A stretch of 64,000 nucleotides of DNA from Prevotellaceae bacterium. Its GTDB lineage: Bacteria > Bacteroidota > Bacteroidia > Bacteroidales > Bacteroidaceae. Positions 28,039-37,344 of this stretch are shown one piece after another (position 1 is the stretch's first letter; each line of letters starts with the position of its first letter). The DNA lies in NCBI GenBank assembly GCA_028723525.1, contig JAQYET010000060.1, positions 62,001 to 126,000 on the forward strand, written 5' to 3'. Both the position numbers and the translations under genes were made by a program. The notes under the pieces are model-generated. The model ran no database searches. It was not told where the DNA came from and saw only the letters and a program-made list of their open reading frames with translations.

Positions 28039-29865
28039 ATGCCGCAACTCACCGATTTTCTTCCCACAACAAAGAAAGAAATGCAACTCCTTGGATGGGA
28101 TGCTGCAGACGTTATCTTGTTCTCCGGCGACGCATACGTTGACCATCCCTCATTCGGAGTGGCTGTAATCGGGCGCGTGCTACAGAGCAAGGGCTACCGG
28201 GTGGCTATCGTTCCGCAACCTGACTGGCACGGAGACTACCGCGACTTCAAGAAACTTGGTCGCCCGAAACTGTTCTTCGGAATATCGCCCGGTTGTATGG
28301 ACTCTATGGTTAACAAATATACTGCCAACAAGCGGTTGCGTTCCGAAGACGCTTATAGTCCCGACGGCAGGCACGACTGTCGCCCGGAATACCCCACGGT
28401 GGTGTATTCTAAGATACTGAAAGAGCTTTATCCCGAGGTTCCTATAATAATAGGTGGTATTGAAGCCTCGCTAAGAAGGCTCACCCACTACGACTATTGG
28501 CAAGACCGTCTGCGCCGTTGCATACTGTGCGACTGCAATGCCGACCTGCTGAGTTACGGCATGGGTGAGAAAACCATTGTGAAGATTGCCGAGGAAATCG
28601 GGGCTGGAAAAGACGTAAAAGAACTTCGCAATCTGCCACAGACGGTGTTCCTCGCAAAGAAAGAGGAAATCCCATTCGGCATTAACGATGACGACATAGT
28701 GCTACATTCACACGAGGAATGCCTGCAAAACAAGAAGGCTGAGGCAGAAAACTATAAGCACATAGAGGAAGAGTCGAACAAAATGCACGCACAACGGCTG
28801 ATACAGCGAGTCGGGAACATCTATGTAGTGGTAAACCCGCCATATCCCCCAATGACCACCGAAGAACTCGATGCGTCGTTCGACCTGCCCTATACTCGCC
28901 TGCCTCACCCTAAATATAAAAACAAGCGAATACCTGCATACGAAATGATAAAACACTCGGTGAACCTTCACCGAGGGTGTTTCGGAGGCTGCGCATTCTG
29001 CACCATATCGGCACATCAGGGCAAGTTTGTGGTGTGTCGTTCAAAGGAAAGTATTCTGAAAGAAGTGAAAGAGGTGGTCAAACTGCCCGATTTCAAAGGC
29101 TATCTGTCCGACCTCGGCGGTCCATCAGCCAACATGTACGGCATGAAAGGGCGCAACCAAAATGCGTGTGATAAATGCAAACGCCCTTCCTGCATCCACC
29201 CTGCCGTGTGCCCGAACCTCGATACCGACCACTCTAAACTGCTTAACATCTATCATGCCGTTGATGCTCTGCCGCAGGTGAAGAAGAGTTTCATCGGCAG
29301 TGGAGTGAGATACGACCTGCTGTTGCACGACTCAAAGGATGAGAAAGTGAACGAAGCGGCAAGAAAATACACGCGCGAACTGATTTGCAAGCATGTAAGC
29401 GGGCGTTTGAAAGTAGCCCCAGAACACACTTCCGACGACGTCTTACGCCTCATGCGCAAGCCGAGTTTCAAACTCTTCGACCGTTTCAAGCGCGTGTTTG
29501 ACAAGATAAACCGTGAGGAAAACTTGCGCCAGCAACTGATACCTTATTTTATCAGTTCGCATCCGGGATGCCGAGAGGAACACATGGCGGAACTTGCCGT
29601 GCTCACAAAAAGACTCGACTTCCATTTGGAACAGGTGCAGGATTTCACACCAACGCCCATGACCATTGCCACCGAAACATGGTACACCGGCTACGACCCA
29701 TACACCCTCGAGCCGGTTTTCAGTGCAAAGACACCTCGCGAGAAACTTGCACAGCGACAATTCTTCTTTTGGTATAAACCCGAAGAACGCCGTAATATCG
29801 AGAAAGAACTGCGACGTATAGGCAGGTCTGACCTCGCAAAGGAACTGTACAGGGGGAAACGTTGA
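28039..29865 (+). CDS. YgiQ family radical SAM protein
   Basis: 608 residues. An N-terminal B12-binding-like region (VAVIGRVLQSKGYRVAIVPQPDW) is followed by a radical SAM domain whose cluster cysteines are Cys314, Cys318 and Cys321 in RGCFGGCAFC. A further cysteine group CDKCKRPSCIHPAVC resembles the extra motif of this family. The C-terminal basic part matches YgiQ proteins. The reaction is not established. Converges on the phytase-like gene. Confidence 0.93.
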   Translation: MPQLTDFLPTTKKEMQLLGWDAADVILFSGDAYVDHPSFGVAVIGRVLQSKGYRVAIVPQPDWHGDYRDFKKLGRPKLFFGISPGCMDSMVNKYTANKRLRSEDAYSPDGRHDCRPEYPTVVYSKILKELYPEVPIIIGGIEASLRRLTHYDYWQDRLRRCILCDCNADLLSYGMGEKTIVKIAEEIGAGKDVKELRNLPQTVFLAKKEEIPFGINDDDIVLHSHEECLQNKKAEAENYKHIEEESNKMHAQRLIQRVGNIYVVVNPPYPPMTTEELDASFDLPYTRLPHPKYKNKRIPAYEMIKHSVNLHRGCFGGCAFCTISAHQGKFVVCRSKESILKEVKEVVKLPDFKGYLSDLGGPSANMYGMKGRNQNACDKCKRPSCIHPAVCPNLDTDHSKLLNIYHAVDALPQVKKSFIGSGVRYDLLLHDSKDEKVNEAARKYTRELICKHVSGRLKVAPEHTSDDVLRLMRKPSFKLFDRFKRVFDKINREENLRQQLIPYFISSHPGCREEHMAELAVLTKRLDFHLEQVQDFTPTPMTIATETWYTGYDPYTLEPVFSAKTPREKLAQRQFFFWYKPEERRNIEKELRRIGRSDLAKELYRGKR

Positions 29866-29879
29866 GCGGCGAACAATCA

Positions 29880-30938
29880 CTAAACGCTAATGACAATGGT
29901 CTTAAACCAATCACTCAACACCCCTGCAAACTGGTTTTGAGAGTCGCTGACGAGCATTATAACCTGCGAACCGTCATCAAGTTGAGGAGCAAGACACATA
30001 CCCTCGTAGTTAGCGAGCGAGTGGGAAAGTAATCCGAGAGAAGTGCGCCAACTGCAAACGAGTTGTTTGCTGACGAAAGGTGACACATCAGAAATGGCAT
30101 CCCCCTGCCCTATCTCCACTTCATTTTCCACATCTACAACATAAATCTTCATCACCGAAAACGCTCCGAGATAACCCTCGGGGACATGCACCTCGCGCTC
30201 AAGAACCAGCAGCCGACCGTCGGCAAGCGCGGTAATGGCACTCACCCCCGACACTACACTCTTCATCTTCACTCCTTCTTCCGGAGCATCCATAAGATAG
30301 GCGTACTGCCTTATGTTGTTTTCCGAGTCGGTGGAAATAAGTCTGAGAGGCTGGCTCACCAAACTGTCGGCTGTCACCATTGTCCCATCTGCTTTTAACG
30401 GACACTCCATGATAGTCCAGAAAAGGTTGTTCTTGGCATCATATGCAAGCGATTCCATCCCCCGGTTACTGTAAGTCTTTCCTTTCAATCCTCCGAAGTT
30501 AAGTATCTTACCTGTCGGATTGACTTTCGCGTTATATGCAAAATTATCTACCGAGAACTCCATTGCCTCATTATTTTCTTCGCAAGCGATGAAGAAAGAA
30601 GCCGATTGCGGACAATATACAATATCCTCATAGTCCATGTTCCGCACTCCGGTAGGCAGTGTATATACGTGGTTGGCACTCGTTATGTTACCTGTCTTAC
30701 GGTCTGTTTTTATCCTCACGAACACAATTGCTCCCCGCTTCCCCTTGTCGCTTACAAGTGCATAGAGGTCGTCTTTCACATTCACTATTCCACTATAATT
30801 GCCTGCGGGAATTGCCGTACCGAAATCGTGAGCTTTGTTTTCCCTCACCAGCACAACGCTATCCCTGCCCTCTGCCAAAACAGTAAGGCTGAATGAAGCA
30901 AGCAATAATACCGACAAAAATCCTTTTACCATATTCAT
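29880..30938 (-). CDS. exported esterase-like/phytase-like beta-propeller protein
   Basis: 352 residues with a signal peptide (MNMVKGFLSVLLLASFSLTVLAEG). The sequence AIPAGNYSGIVNVKDDLYALVSDKG, the repeated blade-like strands, NYEDI-type DYEDIVYCPQS, NRGMESLAYDAKNNLFWTIMECPL and YEGMCLAP match the esterase-like activity of phytase family (PF13449). Family members are periplasmic or secreted; the substrate is uncertain. Own promoter at 30968-30999. Single gene. Confidence 0.82.
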   Translation of the reverse strand: MNMVKGFLSVLLLASFSLTVLAEGRDSVVLVRENKAHDFGTAIPAGNYSGIVNVKDDLYALVSDKGKRGAIVFVRIKTDRKTGNITSANHVYTLPTGVRNMDYEDIVYCPQSASFFIACEENNEAMEFSVDNFAYNAKVNPTGKILNFGGLKGKTYSNRGMESLAYDAKNNLFWTIMECPLKADGTMVTADSLVSQPLRLISTDSENNIRQYAYLMDAPEEGVKMKSVVSGVSAITALADGRLLVLEREVHVPEGYLGAFSVMKIYVVDVENEVEIGQGDAISDVSPFVSKQLVCSWRTSLGLLSHSLANYEGMCLAPQLDDGSQVIMLVSDSQNQFAGVLSDWFKTIVISV

Positions 30939-30967
30939 AGCTTCTCAATAAAAACGTTTTACGTCTG

Positions 30968-30999
30968 CAAAAATACAATTTTTGCTGTAAAAAATCAAA
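30968..30999 (-). promoter_or_regulatory. promoter of the phytase-like gene
   Basis: Minus strand TTTG (30996-30999), 20-nt spacer, TATTTTTG (30968-30975). Confidence 0.7.
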
Positions 31000-31064
31000 T
31001 AACAGTAATGCAATAAACTGCTTATCCTATCCATGTGAAACACCATATCGCTCATAATCTTGAT

Positions 31065-31158
31065 ATATACCGGAAAATAAAATCGGCGAATTTACCTACC
31101 AAAATCGGCGAATTTAGTTAGCAAAATCGGCGAATTTGCATTTCAATTTCACCGATTT
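31065..31158. repeat. 22-nt repeat array B (four units)
   Basis: Cores TCGGCGA at 31083, 31105 and 31127 and TCACCGA at 31149, exactly 22 nt apart, in the same AT frame as array A. ATATACCGGA (31065-31074) again precedes the first core by 8 nt. It lies between the promoters of two divergent transcription units. Confidence 0.85.
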
Positions 31159-31274
31159 TACTTTGGGAAATATCTGCTTTCGTCTCACAATAATACACCA
31201 AACTGTAGAGAGATGATGATTTCATACCTTACAGAATTTATCTCTGCAGAGTGCAAAATCATTATTTTTGAGTA

Positions 31275-31305
31275 TTGCATAGGATTTGAGAGCTTCATAC
31301 CTTTG
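31275..31305 (+). promoter_or_regulatory. promoter of the TonB/DUF4374 operon
   Basis: TTG (31275-31277), 20-nt spacer, TACCTTTG (31298-31305). Confidence 0.7.
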
Positions 31306-31310
31306 CACCG

Positions 31311-31597
31311 TAAAATAAGACGCATCTCATATTTTATGATTGCGCCTTATATCTGCCGCACAAAGGCAGCGGCAACAAACGCTATCAAGTGAGAAGCGTG
31401 CTTGTACTTGTGTAAAGATTGGGATATAAGCAACGGATAAGTGAGAAACAGTCATTGCCCATATCATTCATTCATGTATATATATAATAGGTAAAGATTA
31501 CCTCTTGTATTCATATCCTTGAGAATGTGCCAGACACGACGTATAATACTCCTTATGGTACCACAATTATTGCCCATCAAACGACAATAACTATGAT
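31311..31597 (+). promoter_or_regulatory. long 5' leader of the TonB receptor operon
   Basis: About 285 nt lie between the inferred transcription start and the receptor ATG, without a plausible gene. A GC-richer stem candidate is CTGCCG...CGGCA-like pairing near 31352-31374. I recognise no known riboswitch (no cobalamin or TPP core motif is seen). Function unknown. Confidence 0.35.
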
Positions 31598-33793
31598 ATG
31601 ATAAGAAGCAGTTACATACGTAGGGGTCTGTTGATGCTTTGCATACTGGTGATTTCATCGGTAGCATCGGCACAGCACAGAAAAGACTCCGTAGATTTTA
31701 AGGAGAGTCCTACAGAAAAGGGGGGAAAGTTTAGTAAGACCCAGCATTTAGGAGAAGTGGTTGTTCGTGGCAACCATGTGAAACGTGTCAACTCGTCGGC
31801 ATTCAATGTGATGGCAGTTGACACACGACGCTTGCGCAACACCAACCTCGACTTGGCGCATATCCTCGACCGCGTGTCGGGGGTGAAAGTGCGTGAGGAT
31901 GGCGGATTGGGTTCTGGCACAAGCATCAACCTGAATGGTTTCACGGGCAAGCATGTGAAACTCTTTATCGATGGTGTGCCAATGGATGGCGCGGCATCTG
32001 GTTTTGGAATCAATAATATACCTGCGAGCTTCGCCAACAGAATAGAGGTATATAAAGGTGTTGTGCCTGTGGATTTCGGAGGCGATGCCCTTGGCGGTGC
32101 TATCAATATCGTGACCGACCACTCGCCACACACCTACGTGGATGCCAGCTACAGCTACGGCTCATTCAACACCCATCGCAGCAATCTCTCCCTGGGATGG
32201 ACCGGCAAACAGGGATTGACCATGCGCTTGAACGCCTATCAGAACTATTCTGACAACGACTACAAAGTGAAGACGCAGTGGACAGACCTACAAACTAATG
32301 CCGTTAGCAAGGAAGAGAGATGGTTTCGCCGTTTCCACGACCGATACCACAACGAGGCATTCATCTTCCAGATAGGATTGGTTGACAAGAAATGGGCAGA
32401 CAAGTTTATGTTCGATCTCAACTATACCCAGGAATATGCACAGATACAGAATGCCAACCTGATGAAAATCGTGTTTGGCGGCAAATATCGCACAGCGCAA
32501 GGCTTGGCACCCTCATTGTTCTATGAGAAGCGAAATCTTGGTGTCCCGGACTTAAACTTCCGATTGTCTGCTCGATACGACATGTTAAAGACCAATAATG
32601 TGGATACGCTCAGCCGTACCTACAGTTGGACGGGAGAGTATAAGTTGAACGCTTACCAAGGCGAGGGAGTGCCTACGCTTGCCGAATTCAAGGGCTATAC
32701 CTTCGCCGGCGTAGCCAACTTGACCTACCATATCGGCGGCCGGCATTTCTTTACGCTCAACGATACCTATACGCATTATCGCCGTCGCATCACCGACAGT
32801 GCAGCCAACAGTGCACAGCAAATCGCCTCCACCTTCATGCGACGCGTCAACAGGAAGAACGTGCTCGGTTTATCGTACAAGTTTATCCCAGACGAACATT
32901 GGAACTTGGTGGCTTTCCTGAAACATTACTACTCACATGTGCGAGGTCCTGTCAACGTTGCTACATCGGGGCGAGCAAATTATGATGAGCAGCAGCGTAG
33001 CACCGATGCCATAGGATGGGGCGCAGCAGGAACTTACTTCATGCTACACAAAGACTTGCAACTGAAACTCTCTTATGAGCGAACCTATCGTATGCCTACC
33101 GACCGTGAACTTTTCGGTGATGGCGACTATGAGGACGGCAACGCTGCACTTCGACCGGAGAAGAGTGACAACATCAATCTCAACTTAGGGTATCAGCATA
33201 CATTCAATGACATCCATACCTTGAGCATGGACGCAGGCTTCAACTATCGACATGTGCAAGACTACATCATCAGAACCATCGGACAGAAGGGTGTAGCCGT
33301 AAGCACAAATCATGGCAAGGTGTTGGGATTGGGCATGGACCTCGGCTTGCATTATTATTTCAAGGACGTAGCAAGCGTGGGTGGCAACTTCTCCATACAG
33401 AACACTCGCAACAAGGAACGTCTGAACTCCATCGGAGCAAAGTCGGTGACTTACGGCAACCGTGTGCCCAACTTGCCTTATAGTTTTGGCGGTGCCGACG
33501 CAAGCTATACCTTCAAGCATGTGTTGGGTAAGGCAAACCGCCTCACCATCGGATGGGACATGCGCTATGTGCACAAGTTCTTCCGCTCATGGGCCGGAGA
33601 AGGTGCCAAACTCTATGTGCCAAACCAGACGAGCCACAACGCCAACTTGGTGTATGCCATTCAAGGAGGTAGGTATAATGTGTCGTTAGAGGCAAACAAC
33701 TTTACCAATGCCTTGCTCTACGACAACTACAGTTTGCAGAAACCAGGTCGCAACTTCTCGGTAAAGTTCCGCTATGTATTCTACAAGCAATAA
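31598..33793 (+). CDS. TonB-dependent outer membrane receptor (XusA-like context)
   Basis: 731 residues. Signal peptide to SVASAQ, a TonB-box-like HLGEVVVRG, a plug domain (LDLAHILDRVSGVKVREDGG ... GGDALGGAINIVT) and a beta-barrel with the late receptor motif YRMPTDRELFGDGDYEDGNAALRPEKS and a C-terminal aromatic strand (FSVKFRYVFYKQ). No CarboxypepD regulatory domain or SusD partner is present, so it is a siderophore/heme-type receptor and not a SusC. The two DUF4374 lipoproteins downstream point to xenosiderophore uptake as in the Bacteroides XusABC system; the ligand is inferred, not shown. Confidence 0.9.
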   Translation: MIRSSYIRRGLLMLCILVISSVASAQHRKDSVDFKESPTEKGGKFSKTQHLGEVVVRGNHVKRVNSSAFNVMAVDTRRLRNTNLDLAHILDRVSGVKVREDGGLGSGTSINLNGFTGKHVKLFIDGVPMDGAASGFGINNIPASFANRIEVYKGVVPVDFGGDALGGAINIVTDHSPHTYVDASYSYGSFNTHRSNLSLGWTGKQGLTMRLNAYQNYSDNDYKVKTQWTDLQTNAVSKEERWFRRFHDRYHNEAFIFQIGLVDKKWADKFMFDLNYTQEYAQIQNANLMKIVFGGKYRTAQGLAPSLFYEKRNLGVPDLNFRLSARYDMLKTNNVDTLSRTYSWTGEYKLNAYQGEGVPTLAEFKGYTFAGVANLTYHIGGRHFFTLNDTYTHYRRRITDSAANSAQQIASTFMRRVNRKNVLGLSYKFIPDEHWNLVAFLKHYYSHVRGPVNVATSGRANYDEQQRSTDAIGWGAAGTYFMLHKDLQLKLSYERTYRMPTDRELFGDGDYEDGNAALRPEKSDNINLNLGYQHTFNDIHTLSMDAGFNYRHVQDYIIRTIGQKGVAVSTNHGKVLGLGMDLGLHYYFKDVASVGGNFSIQNTRNKERLNSIGAKSVTYGNRVPNLPYSFGGADASYTFKHVLGKANRLTIGWDMRYVHKFFRSWAGEGAKLYVPNQTSHNANLVYAIQGGRYNVSLEANNFTNALLYDNYSLQKPGRNFSVKFRYVFYKQ

Positions 33794-33868
33794 TAATCCA
33801 TTGGATGCTAAAGGATTGCACAGGAAATGAATACATTATAATTAAACAATAACATATAAGTTTTAATA

Positions 33869-35203
33869 ATGAAAAAGACTTATTTATCACTGTCGAAAAT
33901 GGCAGTAACAGGGCTTTTCTTGTTCCTTTTTGGAATGGGCTTCATGCTTGCAAGTTGCAGTAGTGGAGGTGATTTTACTTCTGACGAACCATCGCAAGGA
34001 GGTGGAACAGGTAATGAGGAAATCGTGAAAAACGGCAAGGGCGCTTATTTTATAGCTGTGAAAACCGATAACGGAACAGAGTATATCATGCAGACCAACA
34101 GTCTGACGGCTAACGACCTTGACATCCGCAACAACATCATGGAGTTGCCGCAGACAAACTATACTTGGGTCTTCAACAACCATGATGCCATCGGCATGGT
34201 GTACCAACAGCAGTTTGCCGGCTTGGGCTATGGCTTGCGTTGGACATCAGACGATGCGCAACTCTCCAGACTCGGTGAGTTCCGCATCGACACCCGCTTT
34301 TCCAATTACGGTTTTTTCAACGGGCAATTAATCACCAGTATCGGCGGTCAGGTGTCGTCAGACGGTTCTCGCAATGACGGTGCAACCTTTGCATTTTGGA
34401 ATATAACAAGCGATGGCGTGAAACTCGACCATACCAAGACACTTTGGACGGAAGACATTACGGGTAATGGTCTGCAAATAACATTCTCAAGCATTGTTGA
34501 CAATGGCGACGGCACTTTCCTCACGGCAATGGTGCAGTCGGCTTTCCACCAGACAGGCATAGGCGATGGTTCCAGTGTGGGTGAAGTGAAATATCCAGAC
34601 AGTTGCTGGGTGGCGAAGATGGACAAGGACTTGAATGTTGTCAAAATCTATCGGGACAACCGTATCAGTTATGCGGCTGGTCACTATCGCTCACAAGTGC
34701 TCCATGAGGTGCATAAGGCAGACAACGGTACAGTGTATGTCTTTTCCAACGCATTCAACACTGCCACGACACATAAGGCAGGAGCTTTGCGCATCAAGAA
34801 AGGTGCCGACGAGTTTGACAAGGACTATTATTTTGATCTTCAAACTCCTGCCGATGGCTATAAGTTCCGTCGTGTGTGGCACATGACGGGCAGCAAGTTC
34901 TTTCTCGAAATCTACAACGAGAAGAACATCACCACCATCACACCGGGACACCAGTTCGCCATTGTTGACATGGACACAAAGAAATTCACTTGGCTCAACG
35001 GCATACCTACAAAAAAACTGATTACATCGGGCGCAGAGACTGGCGGCGTGCCTATGTTTTCCGACGGTGTTATCTATTTGCCCATCACACAATTTGGGCA
35101 GGACGCATCCATTTATCTTGTCAATCCCGATACAGGTGTGGCTACCAAGGGGATTACCATCAAGGGCGTGACAGAAATCAGGACATTGGGCAAACTTAAC
35201 TGA
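33869..35203 (+). CDS. DUF4374 lipoprotein, first copy (XusB-like)
   Basis: 444 residues with a lipoprotein signal (FMLASCSSGG). DUF4374 marks shared with the next gene include GALRIKKGADEFDKDYYFD, ADGYKFRRVWHMTGSKFFLE and the C-terminal NPDTGVATKGI. The family is predicted to be a beta-propeller; XusB of Bacteroides thetaiotaomicron, a siderophore-binding surface lipoprotein, belongs to it. Lies 75 nt after the TonB receptor and is likely co-transcribed. Confidence 0.88.
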   Translation: MKKTYLSLSKMAVTGLFLFLFGMGFMLASCSSGGDFTSDEPSQGGGTGNEEIVKNGKGAYFIAVKTDNGTEYIMQTNSLTANDLDIRNNIMELPQTNYTWVFNNHDAIGMVYQQQFAGLGYGLRWTSDDAQLSRLGEFRIDTRFSNYGFFNGQLITSIGGQVSSDGSRNDGATFAFWNITSDGVKLDHTKTLWTEDITGNGLQITFSSIVDNGDGTFLTAMVQSAFHQTGIGDGSSVGEVKYPDSCWVAKMDKDLNVVKIYRDNRISYAAGHYRSQVLHEVHKADNGTVYVFSNAFNTATTHKAGALRIKKGADEFDKDYYFDLQTPADGYKFRRVWHMTGSKFFLEIYNEKNITTITPGHQFAIVDMDTKKFTWLNGIPTKKLITSGAETGGVPMFSDGVIYLPITQFGQDASIYLVNPDTGVATKGITIKGVTEIRTLGKLN

Positions 35204-35286
35204 TGCGCAAAAAAACTACAGAAGAGAAAGAAAACAGAGTAAAAAAAAGATTTATTTATTCACAACAAAAATAACAAAGAACAGAA

Positions 35287-36603
35287 ATGAAGAATTTTTC
35301 CTATTCAACAGTGCTTATAGCACTTACAGCTTGCATGACATTCACATCATGCTCTGATGACGACAATCCTCAAGTAGGCAACACACAAACCATTGACCCT
35401 AAGGAAGTGAGTTTTGTGGTTACGGCAGGTGATCCTGCCACCGACCTTACAGGCGGTGCATACATGAAGATATACAGAGACCTCTCAACAGCCAAGACTG
35501 GCGAGAATGTGTATGGCGCGGGAGACGCAGTGAAATGCTTCGACAGCTTCACTCAGATTACTTATAATCCGACCAGCGGTGTTTTTACAGGCTATATCTA
35601 TGCTCGTGGAGCATCAGCCGAAGGCATTGGTGAGAAACAGGCAGGTCTCCGCAGCTACAAAGTAGAGAATGGCAAACTTGTTGAGATTGGTAGTCCGGTT
35701 AATGTATCGGCTTTCGGCAACACCGGCACATTCGGCACTTATTCTTATGCTGCACAAATCAGTCAGCCATACGCTATGGTTGTGGATGCCACCGGAGTAG
35801 GCAACAATATCTCGGTCAACTTGCCTCTGTATGCCATCGACGAAGTGAACCCTAACATCTCCAACATCGTAGATATGGGCAATAACCAAGTGGCAATGGT
35901 ATTGAACTATAGCAACCGCGACTCTGCCGTGGTAGCCATCTGCGACTATCAGCTCAACATCAAGAAGGTGATTTACGACGACCGTATCGGCACATCAGTA
36001 GGTGCCATGCGTTCCGTGCGCTACACCCAGAGCGGGACCGACGACAAGGGCAACATCTATGTGTTCTCAGGTTCAAGTGCAACCGACAGCAAGGTGGGTG
36101 CTCTCCGCATCAAGAAGGGCGAAACCGAGTTTGACAAGAACTATAAGTTCGACATTTTCAGCAAGGCTGACGGCTATCGTTTCCGTAAGGCATTCCACAT
36201 CAGTGGTAGCAAGTTCCTCTTGGAGTTCTTCCTCAACAAGACAAAGTACGGCAATATGGCAGCTTCTGGCAAGATGGCTGTAGTGGATATGGAAGCCCAG
36301 ACCTTGACTTGGGTTACAGGTTTACCCGACCCTTCAAGCGTGTCATTCGGTTGGGGTGGTGGCTATGCTGATGCTTATTACTTACCAGTAGCCGCTCCCA
36401 CAAGCATGAGTGGTGGTTCAGGTGGCTCAGGAGGCTCAAGCGGTGGCGGTCGGAATCATGCCGGCAAATCTGCCACACGTGCTGCCGAAGCTTCTGTCAC
36501 TCCGACTATCTACAAGATAGATGCCAACACTGGTGTTGCCACTGCCTTCATGACATTTAGCAAAGGCAACTTGCTCAGGGCAATAACTATCCTGAAGAAA
36601 TAA
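35287..36603 (+). CDS. DUF4374 lipoprotein, second copy
   Basis: 438 residues, lipoprotein signal (CMTFTSCSDDD). Paralogue of the preceding gene: GALRIKKGETEFDKNYKFD, ADGYRFRKAFHISGSKFLLE and IDANTGVATAFM align with it. It differs by a Gly/Ser/Ala-rich loop (about 378-405, MSGGSGGSGGSSGGG then NHAGKSATRAAEA) near the C-terminus that the first copy lacks. Two copies in tandem suggest divided ligand range or a heterodimer; this is inference. Confidence 0.87.
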   Translation: MKNFSYSTVLIALTACMTFTSCSDDDNPQVGNTQTIDPKEVSFVVTAGDPATDLTGGAYMKIYRDLSTAKTGENVYGAGDAVKCFDSFTQITYNPTSGVFTGYIYARGASAEGIGEKQAGLRSYKVENGKLVEIGSPVNVSAFGNTGTFGTYSYAAQISQPYAMVVDATGVGNNISVNLPLYAIDEVNPNISNIVDMGNNQVAMVLNYSNRDSAVVAICDYQLNIKKVIYDDRIGTSVGAMRSVRYTQSGTDDKGNIYVFSGSSATDSKVGALRIKKGETEFDKNYKFDIFSKADGYRFRKAFHISGSKFLLEFFLNKTKYGNMAASGKMAVVDMEAQTLTWVTGLPDPSSVSFGWGGGYADAYYLPVAAPTSMSGGSGGSGGSSGGGRNHAGKSATRAAEASVTPTIYKIDANTGVATAFMTFSKGNLLRAITILKK

Positions 36604-36641
36604 ACAAATTATTCATAATGTTTCATTTACTTATATCAAAT

Positions 36642-37304
36642 ATGAATAGACTAAAGTCTTTGCTTGTGGCTGCAGGAGCAGTCGCAAGCATTGCTTCTGC
36701 AAATGGTCAGACATCTGCTCCGGCTTGTGTTGATCTCCCTTCCACAGTGAAGGAAGCAATAAATAGTGATGCTTCTACCACGGCAGTGTTCCAGAATATA
36801 TTTTCACGAACAAGTGTTCGTAAGTTCAAACAACAACCTGTGGAGGATGCCAATATTGAGGCTTTGCTTCGTGCTGGTATGGCAGCACCTACATCAGACG
36901 ACTTGCAGCCTTGGCATTTTGTGGTGCTGAAAGACAAAAAAGACATCGAAACCTATGCAGCATCCAACAAGTATCACGCCGAGGACATCAAGAAGACACC
37001 GCTCTTCATCTTTGTCTGTGCCGACACCACTCGTATGGCAGAAGGACAAGGTCGTGAACTGTGGGTACAAGATCTCTCCGCCGTGTCTGAAAATATCCTT
37101 CTTGCCGCCAATGCTATGGGTTTGGGGGCTTGCTGGACTACCATCTATCCCATACAGAAAAAAGTGGTGGGAATTTCAAGAACATTGAAGCTGCCGGCAA
37201 ATTTGATTCCGCTCAACGGCATCATCATCGGCTATCCCGACGAGCCTTTGCAACCAAAGAACAAGTGGGACGAAAAGAAAATCACTTGGGGCATACCTCA
37301 GTAA
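36642..37304 (+). CDS. exported nitroreductase-family flavoprotein
   Basis: 220 residues. An N-terminal signal peptide (MNRLKSLLVAAGAVASIASANGQ) precedes a nitroreductase fold: FSRTSVRKFKQQPVEDANIEALL, MAAPTSDDLQPWHFVVLKD, and NAMGLGACWTTIYP. The family binds FMN and uses NAD(P)H in the cytoplasm, so an exported member is unusual. Start at 36642 is chosen because it begins the signal; an upstream ATG at 36618 would add 8 hydrophobic residues. Lies 38 nt after the second DUF4374 gene. Electron donor outside the cytoplasm is unknown; the next gene is a candidate. Confidence 0.85.
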   Translation: MNRLKSLLVAAGAVASIASANGQTSAPACVDLPSTVKEAINSDASTTAVFQNIFSRTSVRKFKQQPVEDANIEALLRAGMAAPTSDDLQPWHFVVLKDKKDIETYAASNKYHAEDIKKTPLFIFVCADTTRMAEGQGRELWVQDLSAVSENILLAANAMGLGACWTTIYPIQKKVVGISRTLKLPANLIPLNGIIIGYPDEPLQPKNKWDEKKITWGIPQ

Positions 37305-37344
37305 TATCCTTGTGGATTATTGTTTAACTTTTTAAACCAGACAA

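Noticed and set aside
31598..33793. SusC-type receptor call
   Set aside because: No CarboxypepD regulatory domain and no SusD gene follow; the DUF4374 neighbours point to the siderophore-type context.
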